Source: an uncultured Sphingobacteriaceae bacterium (GTDB taxonomy: Bacteria > Bacteroidota > Bacteroidia > Sphingobacteriales > Sphingobacteriaceae). Taken from it: a stretch of 43,258 bases of DNA. The translations under genes and the position numbers were made by a program. Location: assembly GCA_946887045.1 (NCBI GenBank), contig CAMPKC010000039.1, forward strand, positions 1 through 43,258, read 5' to 3'. Positions 16,158 to 23,085 of the stretch are shown piece by piece (positions within the stretch are counted from its first letter, which is position 1; every line of letters begins with the position of its first letter). A model generated the notes under the pieces. It was not told the origin of the DNA, ran no database searches, and saw only the letters and a program-made list of their open reading frames with translations.

Positions 16158-16477
16158 GATTTCCGGTAATTTATATACCTTTTTTACCGATGGCCGGAAT
16201 GGCATTTTTCCCTTTTATTCTGGTTAAAAAATTAAGTTTTATTAGTCACAACGATTTTATTAACCATGAAAAAATCCATTTGAGACAACAGCTTGAACTG
16301 CTTCTGATTGGGTTTTATATTCTTTACCTGCTTCATTATTTTTACAACCTGATAAAGTTTTTTGATCATAATGAAGCATATTTAAATATAGTTTTTGAAC
16401 GAGAGGCCTATGCCATGGAAACTGAAACTAATTATCTGAAGAACCGGAGGTTTTGGGCATGGCGTGGCTTTTTATGA
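16154..16477 (+). CDS. Small membrane protein with an HExxH motif
   Basis: A 107-residue protein with two hydrophobic segments (about 4-24 and 49-63) flanking a short cytoplasmic or periplasmic loop. The loop holds HEKIH (38-42), the pattern of a zincin zinc site, and a later conserved-looking FEREAYAME (81-89) that could supply a third ligand, Glu84. This arrangement resembles a minimal membrane metalloprotease. I recall related short Bacteroidota proteins but no characterised one. The start overlaps the upstream stop (ATGA), so expression is coupled. Confidence 0.7.
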   Translation: MRFPVIYIPFLPMAGMAFFPFILVKKLSFISHNDFINHEKIHLRQQLELLLIGFYILYLLHYFYNLIKFFDHNEAYLNIVFEREAYAMETETNYLKNRRFWAWRGFL

Positions 16478-16544
16478 TAAATATGTTACATCACGTATCG
16501 GATTCTATTTCCATGATACTAGATTTTTAAGTTTCTTTGTTGTA

Positions 16545-17534
16545 ATGCTGCGTATTCTGATCTTTCTTTTTCTTGCATTTTTTTCTGCTACAGCTTTCTC
16601 TCAGGAAGCAGATATTGATACGAGTGATCTAAGTAATTTACGGCAATATCCCAGAAAGAATATCTTACCGGTGAGGCGGCCGGTGCTTCAACTAGTCCCT
16701 ATACAAATCCCCGATGCAGATTTAGACTTAAAAATAAATTATTGGAAAAACTGGACGGCTTTTGGTATTAACATGAACCAGGCAACCTTTAGCGAGAACT
16801 GGCGCGGTGGTGGCGTAAACTCAATTGCTTTCGGAGCCCAGTCTAATTTCAAAGCCGATTATACTAAAGATGATAAGAGCTTTGTTACCGAGGTTATTAT
16901 GCAATACGGGAAGCTAAAAAATAAGGATCAGCTGCAACGGAAAACAAATGACCGGATTTATTGGGATAATAAGGTGGCATTAAAGCTTTCTAAACACTGG
17001 TCGTTTTTTGGCTCGATAAATTTTGAATCGCAGTTTGACAAAGGATATTCTTTCAAAAAAGATAAAGACGGGAATGAAGTACAGACATTAATATCCAGAT
17101 TTATGTCTCCCGGTTATCTAACAGAGTCCCTCGGTTTTGAATATAAAACAGCGAAGAGCTTTTGGCTTAGAATTGGAACAGGTACCGCACGGCAAACCTT
17201 TGTACTGGATAAGGATCTGTATCTTACAAATCCGAAAAATTTTGGGGTGACCCCGGGGCAAACGTTTAGAAATGAGCTTGCTTTTCAGTTAGTTACAAAC
17301 TTCGAGAAAGAAGTTGCTACAAATATCAATCTTAAAAGCAGATACTCGATGTTTGCAAATTATGAAAAGCTGAGGAATATTGATCAAAGGCTTGATATCA
17401 CGATTCAGGCAAAGGTAAACAGAGCCGTAAACGTGACCCTTGCCGGGATTGCCGTTTATGATGACGATGCCAGTTCAAAAATCCAGGCAAGCCAGGCGCT
17501 GTCGCTAGGTGTTATGGTTAAAATTCCAAAGTAA
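16545..17534 (+). CDS. DUF3078 outer-membrane protein
   Basis: A 329-residue protein. The frame opens at 16464, but the ATG at 16545 starts a standard signal peptide (ILIFLFLAFFSATAFSQ) and is chosen. The block NYWKNWTAFGINMNQATF, followed by NWRGGGVNSIAFG, is the DUF3078 hallmark of Bacteroidota. The rest is alternating beta-strand sequence (for example SKHWSFFGSINFESQFDKG), ending in a hydrophobic strand, consistent with an outer-membrane barrel. Function is unknown. The proposed start lies 67 bases after the end of the small HExxH gene. Confidence 0.85.
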   Translation: MLRILIFLFLAFFSATAFSQEADIDTSDLSNLRQYPRKNILPVRRPVLQLVPIQIPDADLDLKINYWKNWTAFGINMNQATFSENWRGGGVNSIAFGAQSNFKADYTKDDKSFVTEVIMQYGKLKNKDQLQRKTNDRIYWDNKVALKLSKHWSFFGSINFESQFDKGYSFKKDKDGNEVQTLISRFMSPGYLTESLGFEYKTAKSFWLRIGTGTARQTFVLDKDLYLTNPKNFGVTPGQTFRNELAFQLVTNFEKEVATNINLKSRYSMFANYEKLRNIDQRLDITIQAKVNRAVNVTLAGIAVYDDDASSKIQASQALSLGVMVKIPK

Positions 17535-17680
17535 CGTTTCCGGCAGGTATCGGGGAAAGCTAAAATCAGTTTAGAAAATAGGATTTTAAGATGAATACGT
17601 TCGGGTAATGTGGAGTTCCATAACCTTGAATTTTAGTGCAATATGCTATAAAATAAATTAGTTAGCGGGTTAAAAATCGT

Positions 17681-17688
17681 TAAATTTG
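17681..17688 (+). promoter_or_regulatory. -7 box for ffh (TAAATTTG)
   Basis: TAAATTTG matches TAnnTTTG and ends 25 bases before the ffh ATG. A weak TTAG at 17658-17661 sits 19 bases upstream as a possible -33 element. Confidence 0.5.
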
Positions 17689-17713
17689 CCGGCTGTTTAA
17701 AGCAGATACAGAT

Positions 17714-19057
17714 ATGTTTGAAAACTTACAGGATAAACTTGACAGGGCGTTTAAAGTTCTAAAAGGTCAAGGCACAATAACCGAAATTAACGTGGCGGAA
17801 ACCATGAAGGAAATTAGAAAAGCCCTTCTGGACGCCGACGTAAACTATAAAACTGCAAAGGCTTTTACTGATGAAGTAAGACAAAAAGCTCTTGGCGAAA
17901 ATGTATTAACAGCAGTTTCTCCAGGTCAGTTGCTCACTAAGATCATGAACGATGAACTGGCCGAATTAATGGGCGGTTCTGTAACTGAGCTTGATACTTC
18001 TGCAAATCCAACCGTTATCTTAATCGCAGGATTAAACGGTGCAGGTAAAACCACATTTAGCGGAAAGCTTGCCAACTTCTTAAAGACAAAAAAGGGCAAA
18101 AAGCCGCTTTTAGTCGCAGATGATGTGTATCGGCCTGCTGCAATTGATCAGCTGCAAGTACTGGGATCGCAGATAGGTGTGCCCGTTTACGTAAACCTTG
18201 AATCTAAAGACCCTGTAGCTATTGCGCTTGAAGGGATAGCCGAAGCAAAACGGAATGGAAACAACGTAGTTATTATTGATACAGCCGGCCGTTTGTCTAT
18301 TGACGAAGCAATGATGAACGAAATTGCTGCGGTTAAGGCAAGCACCCAGCCACATGAAATACTTTTTGTGGTTGACTCGATGACCGGTCAGGATGCTGTA
18401 AATACCGCTAAAGTTTTTAATGATCGCCTTGATTTTTCGGGAGTTGTTTTAACTAAGCTAGATGGTGATACGCGTGGTGGAGCTGCTCTTTCTATAAAAT
18501 CTGTTGTTAATAAACCAATTAAGTTTATTGGTACGGGTGAGAAAATGGACGCTCTGGATGTTTTTTATCCCGACAGAATGGCCTCGCGTATTTTGGGGAT
18601 GGGTGACGTGGTTTCCCTTGTGGAGCGGGCACAGCAGCAGTTTGACGAAAAAGAGGCTGCCGAACTTCAAAAAAAGATCCGAAAAAACAAGTTCGACTTT
18701 AACGATTTTCTTGGACAAATCCAGCAGATTAAAAAGATGGGCAACATGAAGGATCTTGTAGGGATGATTCCGGGTGTTGGAAAAGCTGTTAAAGACATGG
18801 ATATTGATGATAATGCTTTTAAACCCATTGAAGCAATTATCCGTTCGATGACTCCTTTCGAACGTGAAAATCCGGACTCAATAAATCAGAGCCGCAGGGC
18901 CCGTATAGCAAACGGTTCGGGTAACCCGCTTCAGGAAGTTAATAAGCTGATAAAACAGTTTGAGGATATGCGTAAGGTGATGAAACAATTCAGCAATCCG
19001 GCACAAATGGCAAAAATGATGAAGGGTATGCCTAAAATGCCTTTCGGAAAACGATAA
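17714..19057 (+). CDS. ffh: Signal recognition particle protein Ffh
   Basis: The SRP54 GTPase that, with SRP RNA, targets nascent inner-membrane proteins to FtsY and SecYEG. All domains are in order over 447 residues: N helical bundle (1-95), G domain with [10 protein letters not shown] (106-115), [17 protein letters not shown] and [10 protein letters not shown], and an M domain rich in Met ([20 protein letters not shown]) at the C-terminus. The length is normal. No SRP RNA gene was identified nearby. It is a single-gene unit closed by a strong terminator. Confidence 0.97.
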   Translation: MFENLQDKLDRAFKVLKGQGTITEINVAETMKEIRKALLDADVNYKTAKAFTDEVRQKALGENVLTAVSPGQLLTKIMNDELAELMGGSVTELDTSANPTVILIAGLNGAGKTTFSGKLANFLKTKKGKKPLLVADDVYRPAAIDQLQVLGSQIGVPVYVNLESKDPVAIALEGIAEAKRNGNNVVIIDTAGRLSIDEAMMNEIAAVKASTQPHEILFVVDSMTGQDAVNTAKVFNDRLDFSGVVLTKLDGDTRGGAALSIKSVVNKPIKFIGTGEKMDALDVFYPDRMASRILGMGDVVSLVERAQQQFDEKEAAELQKKIRKNKFDFNDFLGQIQQIKKMGNMKDLVGMIPGVGKAVKDMDIDDNAFKPIEAIIRSMTPFERENPDSINQSRRARIANGSGNPLQEVNKLIKQFEDMRKVMKQFSNPAQMAKMMKGMPKMPFGKR

Positions 19058-19084
19058 ATAGATCCCAGATTTATAAAATTGTTT

Positions 19085-19122
19085 AAAGTGCGCAAAAGGA
19101 AATTTGCGCACTTTGTTTTTTT
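19085..19122 (+). terminator. Intrinsic terminator of ffh
   Basis: AAAGTGCGCAAA (19085-19096) and TTTGCGCACTTT (19103-19114) form a perfect 12-bp stem over a six-base loop, followed by GTTTTTTT. Confidence 0.9.
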
Positions 19123-19125
19123 ACC

Positions 19126-19560
19126 TTATTTTCTAAAAGTAATTTCTTCGGTCATTTTTGGATCACCGGTATGGTTTTTCACCAATATTAATTCTGTTTC
19201 TGTAAGAGTTTTTACCGTGTAAGTATCGTTAGGACTCGATGTCGCCAGAGTTTTAGCATCTTCGCTAAAAGTGTAGGTAAAGGTTCCATTTTTCACCTTG
19301 TATGAAATGTCGACTGTTAAATCGCTTTTGAAATTGAAGAATTGGGTGTCATCAAATTCATTGTATTGAGTCGGCGTGGCGTCTTGCCCACTTTCTGTAA
19401 GTGTAAATACAGCTTTTGTGATAAACCATTTTCCTACAATCCTGGACTTTGCCTCAGTCTGTTCCGGAGTATCAGGCTTTGGTTCGCCGTCTTTCTTACA
19501 GCTCGTTAATCCTATTGATACCGCTGTGAATAATACAAGTAGAAGTTTAAATTTTTTCAT
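19126..19560 (-). CDS. Lipocalin-like small lipoprotein
   Basis: A 144-residue lipoprotein: signal peptide with lipobox GLTSC (Cys21), a Pro/Glu/Lys linker, then a beta-rich domain that begins with IVGKWFITKAVFT and ends with ELILVKNHTG and EEITFRK. This is the lipocalin-like pattern common among Bacteroidota lipoproteins. The ligand and role are unknown. It stands alone on the minus strand, convergent with ffh, and its upstream side is the large gene-free stretch described separately. Confidence 0.72.
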   Translation of the reverse strand: MKKFKLLLVLFTAVSIGLTSCKKDGEPKPDTPEQTEAKSRIVGKWFITKAVFTLTESGQDATPTQYNEFDDTQFFNFKSDLTVDISYKVKNGTFTYTFSEDAKTLATSSPNDTYTVKTLTETELILVKNHTGDPKMTEEITFRK

Positions 19561-20041
19561 GTGTTAGAACTTTAATAATTATTAATAGGTTAATTACGTC
19601 GCTGAAAAATTTCTCTACTTATTTATACAGATGGTTGCATAGCAATTTCAGGGCCTCTCACCAGGCTTCGTCTTGCAAGCTATAAATCTTAATTAGTACC
19701 GGGTTAGTGGGTATGGATAAACTGTGAGAGGAGCATGAGATATTACCTTAAGGCAGCTCCTTCATTACCATTAACCGTTCACTTCCGCGTTATTTTTTGA
19801 GACACGTTCGAAGATGTTCTGTATAAATGTTTTTTGTAAAGAGATTTTTCATACGATTAAATGTATCTATATAACCTCAAGAAGCGGTTAATGTTTTTAC
19901 CAGTTTAATTTTAGGGAATAAAGAGAATTCTAAGAATAGTAAAAGGAGGGACTAGTAATACCTAAAAAGCCGCTAGTTTTTTCTTAAAAAAAAATGGTCA
20001 GACAAGCTGACCATTTTTATGTGAGGGTTTGAAATCTTTTT
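19561..20041. other. 480-base gene-free region with a structured element
   Basis: No credible ORF. Between 19640 and 19765 the DNA is less AT-rich than its surroundings and has several inverted repeats. CCTCTCAC (19654-19661) pairs with GTGAGAGG (19724-19731), enclosing 62 bases. AGGAGC (19729-19734) pairs with GCTCCT (19756-19761). TTGC-TAT-GCAA sits at 19636-19646. The first two stems share the bases AGG, so they exclude each other. It could be a small RNA, or a leader element of the minus-strand lipoprotein gene, whose ATG is about 90 bases beyond. It fits no riboswitch class that I can name with confidence. Confidence 0.35.
19990..20018 (-). terminator. Intrinsic terminator of the minus-strand barrel gene
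   Basis: AAAAATGGTCAG and CTGACCATTTTT form a perfect 12-bp stem with a five-base loop. On the minus strand the stem is followed by a run of T, 23 bases beyond the stop codon at 20042. Confidence 0.88.
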
Positions 20042-20812
20042 CTAGAACCTGAAGCCTAAGCCAATTGACGCCCTAACTCCAGCCCATGGACCTGTAAAAT
20101 CTACCCGAGCTCCTTGAGAATCAACAGTGGTTTTGCTGTCAACTAAAGGGATTTCCAGACCTTCTAATTCTTCTCTCAATGCATCTTGCTCTTCTGTAGA
20201 CAGAGTTTTAGTTCCTTTTAAAAATCCTTCTGATTTTCCGTACTGCGGGCCTAGTATTGACCAGTCTAAATAAATAAGCTTACTTAACTTCCACTGTGCA
20301 CCGAATAGAAGTCCCCCTGTAAGAGTTTTTAATTCTCCATTTAATGGAATAGTTTCGGTCTTGTCTCCTTCTGTTGGATGCTCATAGGTATATTCAAATG
20401 TCGAAAGTTTCGCGGTATACTTTGCAATTCTAGCAAATGGAGCGATATAGAATCCTCTGAAAACACCTTTCCCAAAATAGAATTTTATTTCAGGGGTAAT
20501 CGCAGTATTCCCAGTTACCAGGTTGTCTACGTGCTTAAATGTTTCAGGATCATCGATTATGCTTTCAAAATTGCTCTTTAAAGGCAATCCACCTTCAGGC
20601 ATTACTCTATAGCCCAAACCTATAGAGATTTTGTTCGCAATTTTTCTTTCATAAGAAAAAGAATAGGTATTTAATGCGAGCGAGGTAAGGCTAACTTTAA
20701 AAAGATTTTTACCCATTCCTTTAACTTTTACGCTGTCTGTCTGCGCATTCGCACTGGCGATTACTGTTACAAGGATTGCGATAAATAAAGATTTAGTAAA
20801 GATTTTTTTCAT
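20042..20812 (-). CDS. Outer-membrane beta-barrel protein
   Basis: A 256-residue protein with a signal peptide (LFIAILVTVIASANA, cleaved near residue 23) and a run of amphipathic beta strands (NLFKVSLTSLALNTYSFSYERK, GRVMPEGG-like turns), ending in the strand ASIGLGFRF with a terminal Phe, the outer-membrane insertion signal. It resembles the small porin-like or DUF3575-type barrels of Bacteroidota. Function is unknown. It is divergent from a second barrel gene, and the two share a duplicated dyad in the gap. Confidence 0.78.
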   Translation of the reverse strand: MKKIFTKSLFIAILVTVIASANAQTDSVKVKGMGKNLFKVSLTSLALNTYSFSYERKIANKISIGLGYRVMPEGGLPLKSNFESIIDDPETFKHVDNLVTGNTAITPEIKFYFGKGVFRGFYIAPFARIAKYTAKLSTFEYTYEHPTEGDKTETIPLNGELKTLTGGLLFGAQWKLSKLIYLDWSILGPQYGKSEGFLKGTKTLSTEEQDALREELEGLEIPLVDSKTTVDSQGARVDFTGPWAGVRASIGLGFRF

Positions 20813-20869
20813 GCACGTTTAGTTTAGATTAATAAAAACATGAAGATACTTGGATTGAAGCAATTGCGC

Positions 20870-20927
20870 AATACCCAGAAAAGGGTATTTTGTTTGGTGT
20901 AATTAAAAATACCTAAAAACGGGTATT
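20870..20927. promoter_or_regulatory. Duplicated AATACC-N8-GGTATT dyad (candidate operator)
   Basis: Two perfect dyads, AATACC-N8-GGTATT at 20870-20889 and 20908-20927, lie with centres 38 bp apart in the 163-bp gap between divergent barrel genes. Each is followed by GTTT in the same direction. The tandem symmetric sites fit a dimeric regulator binding twice, between three and four helical turns apart. Confidence 0.55.
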
Positions 20928-20975
20928 GTGTTTAGAGGTTAATATTTTCTTCTTTGTAGAAAAATACTAAACAAA

Positions 20976-21650
20976 ATGAAAAAACTTTACACACTAATTA
21001 TCGCATGCCTGTTAACAGGATCTGCTGTTGCACAAACTAATTCGGGTACAACTGCTTCAGGAATCAAGTATGGTATTAAGGCAGGAGTAAACTTTGCAAC
21101 TGTTTCTTTGTCTGGAAACGATGTAGATCCGGAAGATGAAGACGAACTAAAATCGCAAACCTCATTTATGATCGGAGGATTAGTCGATATTCCTGTCGGA
21201 ACATCTTTTTCCGTTCAGCCGGGATTAACATTGTCAGGAAAAGGTTCAAAATCGGAGTTTAGTGAAACAGGATTTTCTTCTAAAGAACAAACCAATGTTA
21301 TGTATTTAGAAGTTCCTGTAAATGCAGTGTACAAAATTGGAGGAATCTATTTAGGTGCGGGCCCTTATGCGGCTTTTGCATTATCAGGTAAACAAAAATG
21401 GGAGGAAAACATGGATGGAGAAGTTGATAAAGAGGAGGAAGATCTGAAATTCGGTAATGATCCTGAAGAGGATGACCTAAGAAAAGGTGATTTCGGTATT
21501 AATTTTTTAGCCGGTTATCAATTAACAAATGGCTTTAATGTTGGAGTTAATTATGGTCTGGGCTTGAACAATATATTGCCTGACTTCGAAGATTCTGATT
21601 ATAAAGCTAAAAACAGGGTATTCTCAGTTACCTTAGGATTTTCATTCTAA
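20976..21650 (+). CDS. Porin-family outer-membrane protein
   Basis: A 224-residue barrel of the OMP_b-brl type. A signal peptide ends at AVAQ (residue 20). The first strand is the characteristic KYGIKAGVNFATVSLSG, and the last strand RVFSVTLGFSF ends in Phe. Two acidic loops are striking: VDPEDEDELKSQ and a long stretch around 147-170 rich in Glu and Asp (EVDKEEEDLKFGNDPEEDDL), which could bind cations. It is transcribed away from the minus-strand barrel gene and shares its upstream region. Confidence 0.83.
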   Translation: MKKLYTLIIACLLTGSAVAQTNSGTTASGIKYGIKAGVNFATVSLSGNDVDPEDEDELKSQTSFMIGGLVDIPVGTSFSVQPGLTLSGKGSKSEFSETGFSSKEQTNVMYLEVPVNAVYKIGGIYLGAGPYAAFALSGKQKWEENMDGEVDKEEEDLKFGNDPEEDDLRKGDFGINFLAGYQLTNGFNVGVNYGLGLNNILPDFEDSDYKAKNRVFSVTLGFSF

Positions 21651-21670
21651 ATTAATCTTTCGGGTATTAG

Positions 21671-21698
21671 GCGGCCTCCCTTTATGAGGCTGCTTTTT
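21671..21698 (+). terminator. Intrinsic terminator of the porin-family gene
   Basis: GCGGCCTC (21671-21678) pairs with GAGGCTGC (21686-21693) with one G-U pair and a seven-base loop, followed by five T. It lies between this gene and the convergent murF. Confidence 0.8.
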
Positions 21699-21704
21699 GC
21701 ATGT

Positions 21705-22994
21705 TTACAAAATCTCCGAAAGCTGTTCCAATTTCATTCCCCTTGATCCCTTTATAAGTACCGTGGCATGTCGAATAGGACGGTGCTTAATATATTCGAC
21801 AGCTTCTGCTGTTGTTTTGAAAAACCTTGATCCTTCAGTTTTATTCGCAAAAAAGCCTTCACCAATAAAAATCTGCTCGTGAGAATGAATGCTTTGAGCT
21901 TTTTCTACAATGTGTTTATGTTCCGAGAGGGATTCTTCCCCCAATTCGAACATATCTCCAAGAATCAGGATTTTATTTTCAGCATCAAAAGCAGAAAAGT
22001 TATCTAATGCGGCGATCATGCTACTGGGATTCGCATTGTAATAATCGCAGATGAGCGTGTTGCTTGCTGTTTTGGTTATCTGCGATCTATTGTTGGAAGG
22101 AATGTATGAGCTAATCCCTTCATTAATTTGTTCGTCACTTAAGTTAAAGTGCTTGCCGATCGCGATTGCCGCTAAAATATTTTCGAGGTTATACGGACCG
22201 GTTAAATTGGTTTGAACCCGGTGTCTTTGCTTGTCGAAAATCCAGTCGATCACCAAAAATGGATCATTCTCAACAAGTTCCCCGCTTAATCCTGAGTTTG
22301 AATTATAAAAGGATACCTTCTGAATATTACGTTCAGACAGCATTTTCTGTAAGTGCGCATTGTTCTCATTTGCGAATATAAGTCCCCCGCTTTCCTTCAA
22401 AAAATCATATAATTCGCCCTTCCCTTTTTTTACACCTTCAAAACCTCCAAATCCCTCCAGGTGCCCTTTTCCCACGTTGGTGATTAGTCCGCAATCAGGC
22501 TCGGCTATTCTGCACAAGTTTGCAATTTCTTTTTGGTGATTTGCCCCCATTTCAATGATGGCCATCTCTATATTTTTATCAATAGCCAAAATGGTAAGTG
22601 GAACACCGATATGGTTATTTAAATTGCCTGGAGTGGCATACGTGTTATATTTTACAGATAGAACTGATTTTATCAGCTCTTTTGTGGTCGTCTTGCCATT
22701 TGTGCCTGTAATGCCGATAAAAGGTATTTTTAGCTGTCGGCGATGAAAATTAGCAAGCTGTTGTAAGCTGCTTAAAACATCATCAACCAGTATTATATTT
22801 TCAGCGGTTTTATAAGCCGGATTGTCTATTATCGCGAAGGCTGCCCCTTCGTTTAGCGCCTGTTGTGCAAAAGTATTTCCATCAAAATTATCGCCTTTCA
22901 GTGCAAAAAATAAACAGCCGGCTCTAATCCTCCGGGTATCTGTACATATTATCGGATGTTTTAAGAAAATGCTATATAAATCTTCAACGCGCAT
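21705..22994 (-). CDS. murF: UDP-N-acetylmuramoyl-tripeptide--D-alanyl-D-alanine ligase
   Basis: ATP-dependent ligase that adds D-Ala-D-Ala to the UDP-MurNAc tripeptide, the last cytoplasmic step of peptidoglycan precursor synthesis. Residue numbers are for the 429-residue form. STDTR-like ICTDTRRI at the N-terminus, the ATP loop GITGTNGKTTTKELI (94-108), NLNNHIGVPLT, and the C-terminal LIKGSRGMKLE identify MurF. A TTG at 23012 would add six residues. The ATG at 22994 agrees better with where the family starts. It is divergent from the M14 gene. Confidence 0.94.
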   Translation of the reverse strand: MRVEDLYSIFLKHPIICTDTRRIRAGCLFFALKGDNFDGNTFAQQALNEGAAFAIIDNPAYKTAENIILVDDVLSSLQQLANFHRRQLKIPFIGITGTNGKTTTKELIKSVLSVKYNTYATPGNLNNHIGVPLTILAIDKNIEMAIIEMGANHQKEIANLCRIAEPDCGLITNVGKGHLEGFGGFEGVKKGKGELYDFLKESGGLIFANENNAHLQKMLSERNIQKVSFYNSNSGLSGELVENDPFLVIDWIFDKQRHRVQTNLTGPYNLENILAAIAIGKHFNLSDEQINEGISSYIPSNNRSQITKTASNTLICDYYNANPSSMIAALDNFSAFDAENKILILGDMFELGEESLSEHKHIVEKAQSIHSHEQIFIGEGFFANKTEGSRFFKTTAEAVEYIKHRPIRHATVLIKGSRGMKLEQLSEIL

Positions 22995-23085
22995 AGAAAG
23001 CCTTTTTTGCAATTATATTAAATTGTAAAGAATTGTACGCAAAGTACATCTTTTAATAATCCTGAATAAGCATTAGATTAGTGAA

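Noticed and set aside
19600..19765. SAM-I-like or other known riboswitch, or a 23S rRNA 3' end fragment, on the minus strand
   Set aside because: Some short strings (GGCCCTGA, GCAACC, GGTACTAAT) recall SAM-I or rRNA, but the conserved core and helices of those classes are not present in order. I left it as an unassigned structured region.
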